Shown here: positions 6,099 to 15,323 of the stretch, one piece after another
Numbering within the stretch: position 1 is the first letter of the stretch
Layout: each line of letters begins with the position of its first letter
NCBI GenBank assembly: GCA_016932895.1
Contig: JAFGCA010000371.1
Span: 1 to 18,016 of the forward strand
Source of the DNA: Sedimentisphaerales bacterium
GTDB taxonomy: Bacteria > Planctomycetota > Phycisphaerae > Sedimentisphaerales > SG8-4
Length of the DNA stretch: 18,016 nt
Direction of reading: 5' to 3'
Notes under the pieces: generated by a model
Told to the model about the DNA's origin: nothing
Seen by the model: the letters and a program-made list of their open reading frames with translations, nothing else
The model's database searches: none
Translations under genes and position numbers: made by a program

Positions 6099-6506
6099 AT
6101 GGCCGAAGAAGAGAAACAGGAAAAGAAGCTCATCATTGACGAAGATTGGAAGAAAGAAGCCCAGCACGAGAAAGAGGTCTTAGCGGCCAAGGAGGCCAAG
6201 GAGAAGCAAGAGCAAGTCGAGGAGGACGAGGAACCGCGCGGCCCGTTGCCCAAGGGCGACCTGGCCGGACTGATCAGCATGCTGACAACGCAGGCCCTCT
6301 TTGCGCTGGGCGTCTTGCAGATCAAGGGGCAGGAAGATCGAGAGCCCGACCTCGAAATGGCGAAGTACAACATCGACATGCTCGAAGCGCTCCAAGAGAA
6401 GACCAAGGGCAATCTGACGCCGCCAGAGGAAAACGCCCTCAAGAACACGCTCAGCGAGCTGCGCATGGGATACGTCCAGGTCTCCGACGCCGTGTCGTCG
6501 TCGTGA
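6099..6506 (+). CDS. DUF1844 domain-containing protein
   Basis: 135 residues with an AAGGGGTG Shine-Dalgarno-like sequence 7 nt before the ATG. The first 50 residues are highly charged (KEAQHEKEVLAAKEAKEKQE) and probably form an extended or coiled helix. Residues about 52-128 match DUF1844: GDLAGLISMLTTQALFALGVLQ, then LEMAKYNIDMLEALQEKTKGNLTP and the closing ELRMGYVQV. The family is small, common in planctomycetes and some other phyla, and of unknown function. It lies between smpB and trpC on the same strand, but repeat-bearing gaps on both sides make an operon doubtful. The family call is good; no function can be given. Confidence 0.85.
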   Translation: MAEEEKQEKKLIIDEDWKKEAQHEKEVLAAKEAKEKQEQVEEDEEPRGPLPKGDLAGLISMLTTQALFALGVLQIKGQEDREPDLEMAKYNIDMLEALQEKTKGNLTPPEENALKNTLSELRMGYVQVSDAVSSS

Positions 6507-6533
6507 CGATTTGTCACGTGCCTGTGACGCCCC

Positions 6534-6557
6534 GTCGTCCGGGCGGTCGTCCGGGCG
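6534..6557 (+). repeat. 12-bp tandem duplication
   Basis: GTCGTCCGGGCG occurs twice head to tail in the gap between the DUF1844 gene and trpC, and GTCG follows as the start of a third unit. It is probably a replication-slippage product. Confidence 0.6.
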
Positions 6558-6571
6558 GTCGCACAGGCAGA

Positions 6572-6596
6572 GGTTGCTTCGCTGCGCCCGCAAGGA
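6572..6596 (-). repeat. Diverged REP-like unit (copy 2)
   Basis: The plus strand reads GGTTGCTTCGCTGCGCCCGC followed by AAGGA, a variant of the GATTGC...GCAATGA palindromic family seen at 5119-5150 and in the same orientation. It is more diverged than copy 1. Confidence 0.4.
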
Positions 6597-6661
6597 CATT
6601 CGGTGTCACGGGGGTGACCGACAAGCGGCGCCACGCTGTTTTGCCGAGAGGACCGAGAACG

Positions 6662-7471
6662 TTGGCCAACATTCTGGATACAATTATCGCAGATAAGCGC
6701 GAGGAAGTGCGGCAGCGGCAGTCCCGCGTCAGCCTGGCCGAGCTCCGGGAGCAGGCGGCCGGCAGGGACAAATGCCGCAACTTTTACAAGGCGGTGACGA
6801 AGCGCAACCCGCGCGGGATCAACGTGATTGCCGAGGTCAAGAAGGCCTCGCCCTCGGCCGGCCTGATCCGACCCGACTTCGATCCGGTCGCCATCGCCCG
6901 GACGTACGAGCGGTGCGGCGCCGACGCCATCAGCGTGCTGACCGACGAGAAGTACTTCCAGGGCCGGCTCGAATACCTCGAGCAGGTCAAGCAGGCGGTG
7001 TCACTGCCGGTCCTGCGCAAGGACTTCATCATCGACCTCTGGCAGGTCTACGAGGCGCGGGCCGCCGGCGCCGACGCGATTTTGTTGATCGCCGATGCGC
7101 TGCCGCCCGGCGAACTGATGGACCTGATGATCGCCGCGGCCGAGCTGACGCTCACGGTCCTGCTGGAGGTGCACCACGCCGACACGCTCATGGCCGTGCG
7201 CAGCCTCATCGGCTTTCCCAGCAAGGGGTACAGCGTGCTCGGCGTCAACAACCGCGACCTGACGACGATGACGGTGGACCTGAACACCACGGGCCGGCTC
7301 GCGGGGCTGCTGGAGAACACGAACGAGCTGGTCTCCGAGAGCGGCGTCAAGACCCGCGACGACGTCGAGAAACTCAAGACCATGGGCGTCAAGGCCGTCC
7401 TCATCGGCCAGACCCTCTGCGCCCACCCTGACATCGAAGAGAAATTCGCCGAGCTGTTCGGCTGCGCGTGA
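6662..7471 (+). CDS. trpC: Indole-3-glycerol phosphate synthase
   Basis: 269 residues from a TTG start at 6662, chosen because GAGAGGA lies 9 nt upstream, the protein begins at the usual family position (MANILDTIIADKREEV) and no in-frame ATG is near. It converts CdRP to indole-3-glycerol phosphate in tryptophan synthesis. The TIM-barrel motifs are complete: VIAEVKKASPSAG (E58, K60), SVLTDEKYF, LRKDFIID (K120), LLEVH (E169), GVNNRDL (N196-N197) and SESGV (225-229). Other trp genes are absent nearby, so the gene stands outside a trp operon here. The open frame extends upstream through repeat DNA, but that part has no family similarity. Confidence 0.95.
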   Translation: MANILDTIIADKREEVRQRQSRVSLAELREQAAGRDKCRNFYKAVTKRNPRGINVIAEVKKASPSAGLIRPDFDPVAIARTYERCGADAISVLTDEKYFQGRLEYLEQVKQAVSLPVLRKDFIIDLWQVYEARAAGADAILLIADALPPGELMDLMIAAAELTLTVLLEVHHADTLMAVRSLIGFPSKGYSVLGVNNRDLTTMTVDLNTTGRLAGLLENTNELVSESGVKTRDDVEKLKTMGVKAVLIGQTLCAHPDIEEKFAELFGCA

Positions 7472-7499
7472 CGTCATGCTTTCAGAAAGATCGAATGTT

Positions 7500-7859
7500 A
7501 TGAATATTCTCCTCATCCTCGCTGTAGGACTGGCCGCCGGCATCCTGAGCGGCCTGCTCGGCATCGGCGGCGGCATCCTCATCGTCCCCTGCCTGGTCTT
7601 TCTCTGCGGGCTCACCCAGCACACCGCCCAGGGCACCACCCTGGCGCTGATGGTCCCGCCCATCGGTCTGCTGGCCGCCTGGACCTACTACAAGCACGGG
7701 CATGTGGATATCAAGATCGCCGCCTTGATCTGTCTCGGCTTCTTCTTCGGCGGCCTGCTCGGCGCCAAATGCGCCACCTGCATCAACGCCGCCCTGCTCA
7801 AGAAACTCTTCGGCGTCGCCCTGCTCATCACCGCCATCAAAATGATCATGGCCAAGTGA
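7500..7859 (+). CDS. Half-size TauE/SafE-family membrane protein
   Basis: 119 residues from the ATG at 7500; an earlier in-frame ATG at 7476 would add only a short polar lead. The sequence is strongly hydrophobic with about four membrane segments. It carries the glycine-rich TauE/SafE (DUF81) signature GLAAGILSGLLGIGGGILIVPCLVF near residues 9-33, then a second motif (GGLLGAKCATCINAALLKKLFG) near the end. Family members usually contain two such repeats in about 250 residues and are linked to export or uptake of sulfite, sulfonates or similar anions. This protein has one repeat and would need to dimerise. It follows trpC by 28 bp and ends cleanly, so it does not look truncated. The substrate is unknown. 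Confidence 0.8.
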   Translation: MNILLILAVGLAAGILSGLLGIGGGILIVPCLVFLCGLTQHTAQGTTLALMVPPIGLLAAWTYYKHGHVDIKIAALICLGFFFGGLLGAKCATCINAALLKKLFGVALLITAIKMIMAK

Positions 7860-7895
7860 CTTGATGACACTCGTTGTGATTTGCGTAAAGGGTCC

Positions 7896-8675
7896 TCAGG
7901 GTACCCAGCGTAGATCGTTGAAATCCTGCGTCTCCACAAACTCAACGTGGAAATCCGCGAAGACGACAATAGTCCCTCTGCCATCATAGCTGTCCGTTGC
8001 GATACGCTTCTGGTCACCAACCGGATTCACGGCGAGGTGCGTTCCGAAGAGAAGCACGGTATCGCCCGGCAGCTTCGTCAGGTCCATGCCGCCCACATTG
8101 GCGTTAAGACCGAGAGTGCTGGAATTCACCGGCGCGCCACTCATCATTGGATACGCAAGGTGAGCCGCTGAGTCGGGAGCAAGAGCAATCAGCGCTCCGC
8201 ACCAATTCTCGCACGGGGGCAGACGACCGTCGTGGCTCTGTGCATATTGCTGAATCACCTCACTGAGCTTGCTAATCCCTCGTGCGCGAAAGCGGGCGGG
8301 ATTGGCCCGAATTCTCTCGAGGGCTCCCGCCTGAATCCCCCATGCCATTGAACTCAAGATCAGGCCAAGCAAGGCTGCGGCCAGATTCACTCCCCTGGGG
8401 GCCCGGAAAGGGCTCAGCAGGGAAGCGAAGAAGCTGATCAACATGGCAAGAGGAATGACTAACACACCTACCACAAGCAGGGTCCCTGCGACGGTAGCGG
8501 CAAACGGATGCGGCCCCTTGACCTGGTCAGAGACAAAATCATCGTTAACATAAAAGCCGAGATTCACGATCAGACTGGACGCGAGACAGGCAACTGCCAT
8601 GAAGAAGGCAAACGAGGCGAACAGCCTCACGCGCGGTCTACGCGAAGCAGCATATCCAGATGTCTCAGCTTCCAT
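7896..8675 (-). CDS. Membrane protein with planctomycete H-X9-DG-like C-terminal domain
   Basis: 259 residues. Three hydrophobic segments (about 18-40, 58-88, 96-117) are followed by a soluble C-terminal part. From residue 136 this part resembles the tails of planctomycete prepilin-like/DUF1559-related proteins: KLSEVIQQYAQSHDGRLPP, then LNANVGG, LPGDTVLLFGTH, and the closing TIVVFADFHVEFV near 235-247, where the family usually has FADGHVEF. The prepilin leader itself is absent. The gene starts 13 bp after the glnS stop on the same strand, so co-transcription is likely, but no Shine-Dalgarno is clear. The role is unknown; display of the C-terminal part outside the membrane is inference. Confidence 0.65.
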   Translation of the reverse strand: MEAETSGYAASRRPRVRLFASFAFFMAVACLASSLIVNLGFYVNDDFVSDQVKGPHPFAATVAGTLLVVGVLVIPLAMLISFFASLLSPFRAPRGVNLAAALLGLILSSMAWGIQAGALERIRANPARFRARGISKLSEVIQQYAQSHDGRLPPCENWCGALIALAPDSAAHLAYPMMSGAPVNSSTLGLNANVGGMDLTKLPGDTVLLFGTHLAVNPVGDQKRIATDSYDGRGTIVVFADFHVEFVETQDFNDLRWVP

Positions 8676-8688
8676 CTCAGAATTTGAT

Positions 8689-10467
<1,779 letters not shown>

Positions 10468-10680
10468 ATTCCAACCACTCAAATCATCTAAAATACCGTC
10501 GCGCACCGCGAAAAACGCGCACGATCAGCCCATTCGCTGGGGACCCAAGGCTAAACCAGCCCCAATCTTACACCCAACAGGCCGGATCTGTCCACGCAAT
10601 ACTCGCCCAGCCCGCCGCAGGCACACAACCGCCCGTTCCGCCACAGCAACCCGCCGCCGGGAGTTCCCACCAACCCGGTT

Positions 10681-10782
10681 GTTCACCACGGAGACGCCGA
10701 GGCCACAGCGCATGACGTGAAACTCCTTTTTCCGAAAACATTTACATACATCTGGGTGTCCTCCGCGCCTCTGTGGTGATTC
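10681..10782 (-). repeat. About 100-bp non-coding element with imperfect terminal inverted repeats (copy 2)
   Basis: On the minus strand it begins CACCACAGAGGCGCGGAGGA and ends CTCGGCGTCTCCGTGGTG, so the two ends form inverted repeats with about 15 of 18 positions matching. The middle contains GTTTTCGGAAAAAGGAG. Its length and both ends agree with 5346-5446. The right end is identical to copy 1 over the stretch CCTCGGCGTCTCCGTGGTG. Confidence 0.6.
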
Positions 10783-10807
10783 TTCCCCGGCCCGCATTTT
10801 GAGGAAG

Positions 10808-10886
10808 TGGACGCGTAGATGGGCAGAAAAGTAAAAGGGTTCAAGGGTGGAAAGGCAAATGAGCAAATCCGTGATTCTCCCGCCCC
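10808..10886 (-). repeat. CT-rich dispersed repeat (copy 2)
   Basis: Read on the minus strand it starts GGCGGGAGAATC and continues TTTGCTCATTTGCC, CACCCTTGAACCC and GCCCATCTACGCG, aligning in order with 4715-4794. It precedes the 100-bp element copy by about 25 bp on the same strand, the same order as in the island at 4715-5446. Confidence 0.5.
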
Positions 10887-11095
10887 GGACTGCGAGGTCC
10901 TACCCACAACAAGGGCCAATACATAAAATCGTGCCGTTCACGCCCTCGTCAAGAGTCAAGCGTTGACCCCGTTCCCCCCCAGACACCCTCCGGCAACAGC
11001 AAGACGCCCCCTTCGCAAGAGCACGCCCCGTGTTTGCCCTGGTTCCCCGTCGCACGTTTACGTACCGGGGGCATTCCGCATCGCAGGGGTAGGTG

Positions 11096-11581
11096 CTATT
11101 CGCGGCGCGCGATGCTGTCGCCTGGCGATTCCGGTTTCTCCTGGACGATCTTCCACACACCAACGAAGTAGAAAAACAGACCCGATACGATCACCCCCGG
11201 TACGGAAAGCAGCGCGATGCTCCGAGCAAAAGCCGGGTGTCGATAGTACAATAGGGACCGGTAAATGCCCAGGCCGTACGCAATCGCCAGCAGCAGCGTT
11301 GGCAGACCGACCGTCAGGAGATTCAATCGGCCCTTTCCCAACATGACGAAAACGTAGGGAAGTCCCAGGCACAACAGGCAGGAAAACGGCACCCCAAATC
11401 CGACAACCATGACAAAAAGGCCGAGGACGACCTTCGCCGGACCATCGGGATGCGCGCCGAAATGCGGCATCACGGCTTCGAGAGACATTCCCACCCAGAT
11501 CATCAGCACAAGCGGCGTCAGAATAAAGGCCATGAACAACCGAAACGCTCGGAGCCTGATTCCCTTGCTTTCTGTCTTCAT
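11096..11581 (-). CDS. Small multi-pass membrane protein of unknown function
   Basis: 161 residues from an ATG at 11581, with GGGGAGG about 9 nt upstream, a good ribosome-binding site. Hydrophobic segments lie at about 13-35, 50-82 (possibly two helices), 87-108 and 121-145, giving four or five passes. The N-terminus (MKTESKGIRLRAFR) and the C-terminal tail (KIVQEKPESPGDSIARRE) are charged. I recognise no family motif. It lies downstream of a broken nucleotidyltransferase gene on the same strand, with a gap of about 105 bp, and upstream of a repeat-rich gap. The coding call rests on the ribosome-binding site, length and membrane pattern. Confidence 0.6.
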   Translation of the reverse strand: MKTESKGIRLRAFRLFMAFILTPLVLMIWVGMSLEAVMPHFGAHPDGPAKVVLGLFVMVVGFGVPFSCLLCLGLPYVFVMLGKGRLNLLTVGLPTLLLAIAYGLGIYRSLLYYRHPAFARSIALLSVPGVIVSGLFFYFVGVWKIVQEKPESPGDSIARRE

Positions 11582-11686
11582 TCCCGCAAACCTCCCCTGG
11601 GTTCATAGTCAGCGATACAGCGAACGGCCATCAGTTCTGACAAGAATCGGGGATTGACGAACCCCGTCGTTTCCTGTGTTGTTGCG

Positions 11687-11980
11687 TCACGCGACATAGA
11701 TGAGCTGCCCTTCTATGGCGCGGCGTACCGGTGGACGCAGCGCCTGGTCGGTGACCAGGTCTACCGGCTTCTGCAGCAGGTCTTCGAGTTACAACTTCAG
11801 GTCCATGAAACCGTCGAAGGTGGATCGGCCTTCAAAGACGACCAGGATATCGATATCACTGCCTCGGCCAAGCTGGCCCCGGGCCGCCGAGCCGAACAGG
11901 GCAAGCCTCTGCACGGAGAATCGGCGACGCATCTCATTGAGTCGCTCGCTTAGGCGCGCAACGATTTCGCCCGTAGTCAT
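11687..11980 (-). pseudogene. MNT-type nucleotidyltransferase broken by an in-frame TAA
   Basis: From an ATG at 11980, with GGGAGG about 5 nt upstream, the frame reads MTTGEIVARLSERL, then LFGSAARGQLGRGSDIDILV, the GS-x-DxD signature of minimal nucleotidyltransferases (MNT, as in MntA of MntA-HepT modules). After MDLKL comes a TAA (11789-11791). The same frame then continues LEDLLQKPVDLVTDQALRPP and VRRAIEGQLIYVA to a TGA at 11687, which is the normal C-terminal part of this family. One changed base, for example in a tyrosine codon (TAT or TAC to TAA), explains the break. Translation would stop after about 63 residues. No HEPN partner gene lies next to it. Confidence 0.75.
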
Positions 11981-12114
11981 GGTAGCCTCCCGGGCCATCG
12001 GTTCGCAGCTGTGATAACGGCTGTCAAAGCGGGTGTATGGCGCTTGACAGAGGGCATTATACGGCGTAGTGTGATGATTTCCATGAATTTACGGCAGATG
12101 AGGAGTTATACGCT

Positions 12115-13782
12115 GTGCCTGAGAAAGTGGTAACGCGATTTGCGCCGTCTCCGACGGGGTATTTGCACGTCGGTGGGGCTCGGACCGCGCTTTTTAACTG
12201 GCTGTGGGCCCGCCGGATGGGCGGTACGTTCATCCTGCGGATCGAGGATACGGACCAGAAGCGCAACACGCCCACGGCGGCCAAACAGGTGATGACCGAC
12301 CTGCGCTGGTTGGGGATCGAATGGGACGAGGGCCCCGAAGTCGGCGGTCCGAACGGGCCGTACCTGCAATCGCAGCGCCTGGAGAGCTACAACAGCTACA
12401 TCCGGCAACTGCTCGACGAGGGCAAGGCCTATTACTGCTTCGAGACGCCCGAGGAACTGAACGCGCTGCGGAAGGAGGCCGAGGCGCAGAAAAAGGGCTT
12501 TATCTTCCGCCGGCCCGAGCAGTCGCCGTCCGAGGCCGACGCGCAGCGGGCCCGCGACGAGGGCCGCCCGGTCACGGTGCGGTTCGCGATCCCCCAGGAC
12601 GCGCCGATCGTCGTTCGCGACGTCGTCCGAGGCGAAATCAGCTTCAATCCCGCCGAGCTGGCGGATTTCATCATCCAGAAGAGCGACGGCTTCCCCACGT
12701 ACAACTTCGCGTGCGTCGTGGACGACTGCCTGATGGAAGTCACGCACATCATCCGGGGCCAGGAGCACCTGATGAACACGCCGGGCCAGCAGGCCCTGTG
12801 GCAGGCGCTGTTTGCCGACAGGCCCCTGCCCGCCTACGCCCACATGTCGGTAACGGTTAGCGACAGCGGCGGCAAGCTCTCCAAACGCGAGCGGCCCAAG
12901 GCCCTGCGCTCGGCGCTGAAGGCGACGGCGGACCTGGACCCGGCCAAGCTGGCCGAGCTGGCCGAGGTCGGCGGTATTAGCGCCGACGAGCTCGCTTCGT
13001 TCCTGAAGGGCAAGAGCGTCCCCGACATGCCCGCCATCGACGCGATGGCGCAGCACGTAGGCGTGCATCTGCCCGAGATCAATATCGTCGATTTCTGCAA
13101 GAGCGGGTACCTGCCCGAAACCATGGTCAACTTCCTGGCGCTGTTGGGCTGGAACCCGGGCGATCAGCGCGAGGTGATGGGCATCGAGGAGCTGATCGAG
13201 GCCTTCGACCTGAGGCGACTGACCAAGAGCAACAGCTTGTTCGACCGGCAGAAGCTCATTTCCTTCAACACCGAGCATCTTCGCAGCGAACCGAAGAAGA
13301 AGGTGCTGGTCCACCTCAAGGCCTATCTGACCGAGGTTGGCTCGCCCCTGCTCAAGGCCGACGACGAGACGCTGGTGCGGATCATCGGCCTTTGCGAAGG
13401 GGCGCGAACGCTCGCCCAGATCGATGGAAAGAGCCGCTTCCTCTACGTCGACGACGACAAGATCGAGTTCGACGCCAAGGCGGTCAAGAAAGTGCTGCTC
13501 AAAGCCGACGCGCTGGACGTGCTGCAAATCGTCCGGGACAAACTGGCGGAGATGAACGAATACACCGAGCAGGCCCTGGAGGCCATGCTTCGCGGCCTGG
13601 CCGAGGAAAAGCAGGTCGGGCTGGGCAAGGTGGCCCAGCCGCTGCGCGTGGCGCTGTGCGGGACGACGATCAGCCTGCCGATCTTCGATTCGGTCAATCT
13701 GCTGGGCCGGGAGCGGACGCTGGCCCGGGTCGATGCGACGCTGAAACGATTCGCCGCCGAAACTCAACCGGAGAACAAATAA
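12115..13782 (+). CDS. gltX: Glutamate--tRNA ligase (GluRS)
   Basis: 555 residues from a GTG at 12115, with GAGGAG 9 nt upstream. It charges tRNA-Glu. The N-terminus is typical: VVTRFAPSPTGYLHVGGART (HIGH-type HVGG at 18-21), FILRIEDTDQKR at 39-50, and GQEHLMNTP at 215-223. The KMSKS-type motif is KLSKR at 254-258. After it the family normally reaches GYLPE within about 14 residues; here GYLPETMVNFLALLGWN begins at 331, an insertion of roughly 60 residues. I recall a similar insertion in planctomycete GluRS. The C-terminus ends with the anticodon-binding helical part (VGLGKVAQPLRVALCGTTIS). The pfkB-family gene follows after 2 bp, so the two are surely co-transcribed. Confidence 0.95.
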   Translation: MPEKVVTRFAPSPTGYLHVGGARTALFNWLWARRMGGTFILRIEDTDQKRNTPTAAKQVMTDLRWLGIEWDEGPEVGGPNGPYLQSQRLESYNSYIRQLLDEGKAYYCFETPEELNALRKEAEAQKKGFIFRRPEQSPSEADAQRARDEGRPVTVRFAIPQDAPIVVRDVVRGEISFNPAELADFIIQKSDGFPTYNFACVVDDCLMEVTHIIRGQEHLMNTPGQQALWQALFADRPLPAYAHMSVTVSDSGGKLSKRERPKALRSALKATADLDPAKLAELAEVGGISADELASFLKGKSVPDMPAIDAMAQHVGVHLPEINIVDFCKSGYLPETMVNFLALLGWNPGDQREVMGIEELIEAFDLRRLTKSNSLFDRQKLISFNTEHLRSEPKKKVLVHLKAYLTEVGSPLLKADDETLVRIIGLCEGARTLAQIDGKSRFLYVDDDKIEFDAKAVKKVLLKADALDVLQIVRDKLAEMNEYTEQALEAMLRGLAEEKQVGLGKVAQPLRVALCGTTISLPIFDSVNLLGRERTLARVDATLKRFAAETQPENK

Positions 13783-13784
13783 CG

Positions 13785-14690
13785 ATGTCCCTGTTGGTAA
13801 CGGGTTCGATTGGGATTGATACGATCAAGACGCCGCACGGCGCCAGTGAGAGGTGCCTGGGCGGCTCGTCAGTCTATTTCAGCATGGCCGCGAGCTTCTT
13901 TGCGCCGGTGCGTTTCGTCGGCGTGGTGGGCGAGGATTGCCCGTTCGACCTGCCGGCGGTCTTTCGGGGCCGCGACGTCGATCTCAGCGGTTTGGAAGTG
14001 CGGCCCGGCAGCAAGACCTTCGTCTGGCACGGAACGTACCACGAGGACATGAACGAGCGGACGACCGATTACGTCGAGCTCAACGTCCTGCAGGAAGCGC
14101 CGCCGACGGTGCCCGAGGCGTTTCGCGACAGCAAGTACGTCTTCCTGGCCAATACGGCTCCGGCGCTTCAGATCGAGCTGCTGGAACAGCTCTCGGCGCC
14201 CGGTTTCGTGGCCGCCGACACGATGAACTTGTGGATCGAAGGGCAGCCCGACGATTTGAAGAAGCTGTTAGGCCGGATCGATTGCCTGGTCCTCAACGAC
14301 GAAGAGGCCCGGCAATTGGCCGGGGTGTCGAGTCTGATCGACGCGGCGCGGGCGGTGCTGGCAATGGGACCGGCGCTGGTGATTATCAAAAAGGGAGAGT
14401 CGGGCTCGCTGGTGTGCGGCGCCGACGGCGACATGTTCGTTCTGCCGGCCTATCCGGCCGCGGATGTGAAAGACCCCACCGGCGCCGGCGACAGTTTTGC
14501 CGGCGGGCTGATGGGCTACCTGGCGCAGGCCGGGAATGCGGATTTCGAGACGTTGGCGCGCGCGGTCGCCTACGGGACCGTGGTCGCCTCGTTTACGATC
14601 GCGGACTTCTCGCTCGACGGCCTCACGAGTGTGACGCGCGACGATATTGACAGCCGATTGGAATCGCTGAGGAAGTTCACGAAGTTCTGA
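13785..14690 (+). CDS. PfkB-family carbohydrate/nucleoside kinase
   Basis: 301 residues starting 2 bp after the gltX stop, with GGAG inside the end of gltX as the likely ribosome-binding site. PfkB (ribokinase-like) enzymes phosphorylate sugars or nucleosides with ATP. The N-terminus has the glycine pair region (CLGGSSVYFSMAASFFA, 24-40, and FVGVVGEDCP). LNDEEARQLAG lies at 170-180, and the C-terminal signature DPTGAGDSFAGG at 230-241 includes the catalytic base D236. The protein is shorter than many ribokinases but complete. The substrate cannot be told from sequence. The position in a tRNA synthetase/recA run gives no metabolic clue. Confidence 0.88.
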   Translation: MSLLVTGSIGIDTIKTPHGASERCLGGSSVYFSMAASFFAPVRFVGVVGEDCPFDLPAVFRGRDVDLSGLEVRPGSKTFVWHGTYHEDMNERTTDYVELNVLQEAPPTVPEAFRDSKYVFLANTAPALQIELLEQLSAPGFVAADTMNLWIEGQPDDLKKLLGRIDCLVLNDEEARQLAGVSSLIDAARAVLAMGPALVIIKKGESGSLVCGADGDMFVLPAYPAADVKDPTGAGDSFAGGLMGYLAQAGNADFETLARAVAYGTVVASFTIADFSLDGLTSVTRDDIDSRLESLRKFTKF

Positions 14691-14709
14691 AGGCCGAGCC
14701 GAAAACGAC

Positions 14710-15276
14710 ATGCGTTGTTTCATTGCGATTGACATCAGCGAACAGATCAAGGCCCAACTGGCCGACGTGCAGCAGGAGCTGGCCGGCAGCGTGGACATCC
14801 GCCAGGGCGACGTGAAATGGGTCCGCCCGGAAGCGATGCACCTGACGCTGAAGTTTCTGGGCGAGGTCAGAGATGCCGACGTGGTGGAGATCTGCCGCAT
14901 CGCCAGGGACGCGGCCGGGCGGCACCGGGCTTTCAACGTTGCCGTGAAAGAGGTGGGTCACTTCGGCGGCCGCAGCGCCCGCGTGCTGTGGGTGGGCGCG
15001 GGGGCCGAAAGCGAGCCGCTGTCGGCCTTGCAACAGGACCTGGAGGAGCAGTTGGCCGAAGCGGGCTGGCCGAAGGAGGGCCGCAAGTTCTCGGCGCACC
15101 TGACGCTCTGTCGCGTGCGCAATACGAAGGCCGGGGCCAAACTGGCCGAGGCGACCGGGCCATTCCGGGATTTGGACCTCGGCGCCATGCGGGCCGATTC
15201 CGTTTCCGTCTACGAAAGCAAGCTGACACCGCAGGGTCCGATCTATACTTGTTTGGGTAATTATAAGCTGCGGTAG
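14710..15276 (+). CDS. thpR: RNA 2',3'-cyclic phosphodiesterase
   Basis: 188 residues, typical for the 2H phosphoesterase family once called LigT. It opens 2',3'-cyclic phosphates on RNA. Both HxTx catalytic motifs are present: HLTL at 44-47 ([11 protein letters not shown]) and HLTL at 130-133 (AHLTLCRV). The N-terminus [10 protein letters not shown] is characteristic, which supports the ATG at 14710. No strong Shine-Dalgarno is visible; the gene begins 19 bp after the pfkB-family gene and is probably translated from the same message. It ends with TAG, which shows that TAG is an ordinary stop here. recA starts 47 bp later. Confidence 0.93.
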   Translation: MRCFIAIDISEQIKAQLADVQQELAGSVDIRQGDVKWVRPEAMHLTLKFLGEVRDADVVEICRIARDAAGRHRAFNVAVKEVGHFGGRSARVLWVGAGAESEPLSALQQDLEEQLAEAGWPKEGRKFSAHLTLCRVRNTKAGAKLAEATGPFRDLDLGAMRADSVSVYESKLTPQGPIYTCLGNYKLR

Positions 15277-15323
15277 CGCGCAGTTGGAACGTACAGGCGA
15301 GACATTTTTTGGAGATCAGTGGG

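Larger units (their letters stand above)
10468..11095. other. Gene-free gap carrying two dispersed repeats
   Basis: This 0.6-kb gap between the glnS start and the end of the small membrane-protein gene contains no convincing gene. It holds an inverted copy of the 100-bp element and a CT-rich repeat (both listed), and a short inverted repeat, GTCAA-GCG-TTGAC (10957-10969). On the minus strand TTGACG (10954 to 10949) is a possible -35, but no good -10 follows. The glnS promoter is probably within this gap and cannot be placed. Confidence 0.45.

Noticed and set aside
11687..11998. Intact MntA-HepT toxin-antitoxin module
   Set aside because: The nucleotidyltransferase frame is interrupted by TAA, and no HEPN-like gene is found on either side.
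12106..13767. A 553-codon open frame on the minus strand opposite gltX
   Set aside because: Same cause: an antisense shadow of a GC-rich gene, with no motif and no ribosome-binding site.
15277..15323. LexA/SOS box before recA
   Set aside because: GGAACGTACAGGCG resembles only half of a Gram-positive-type box; the second half-site (GTTC) is missing.
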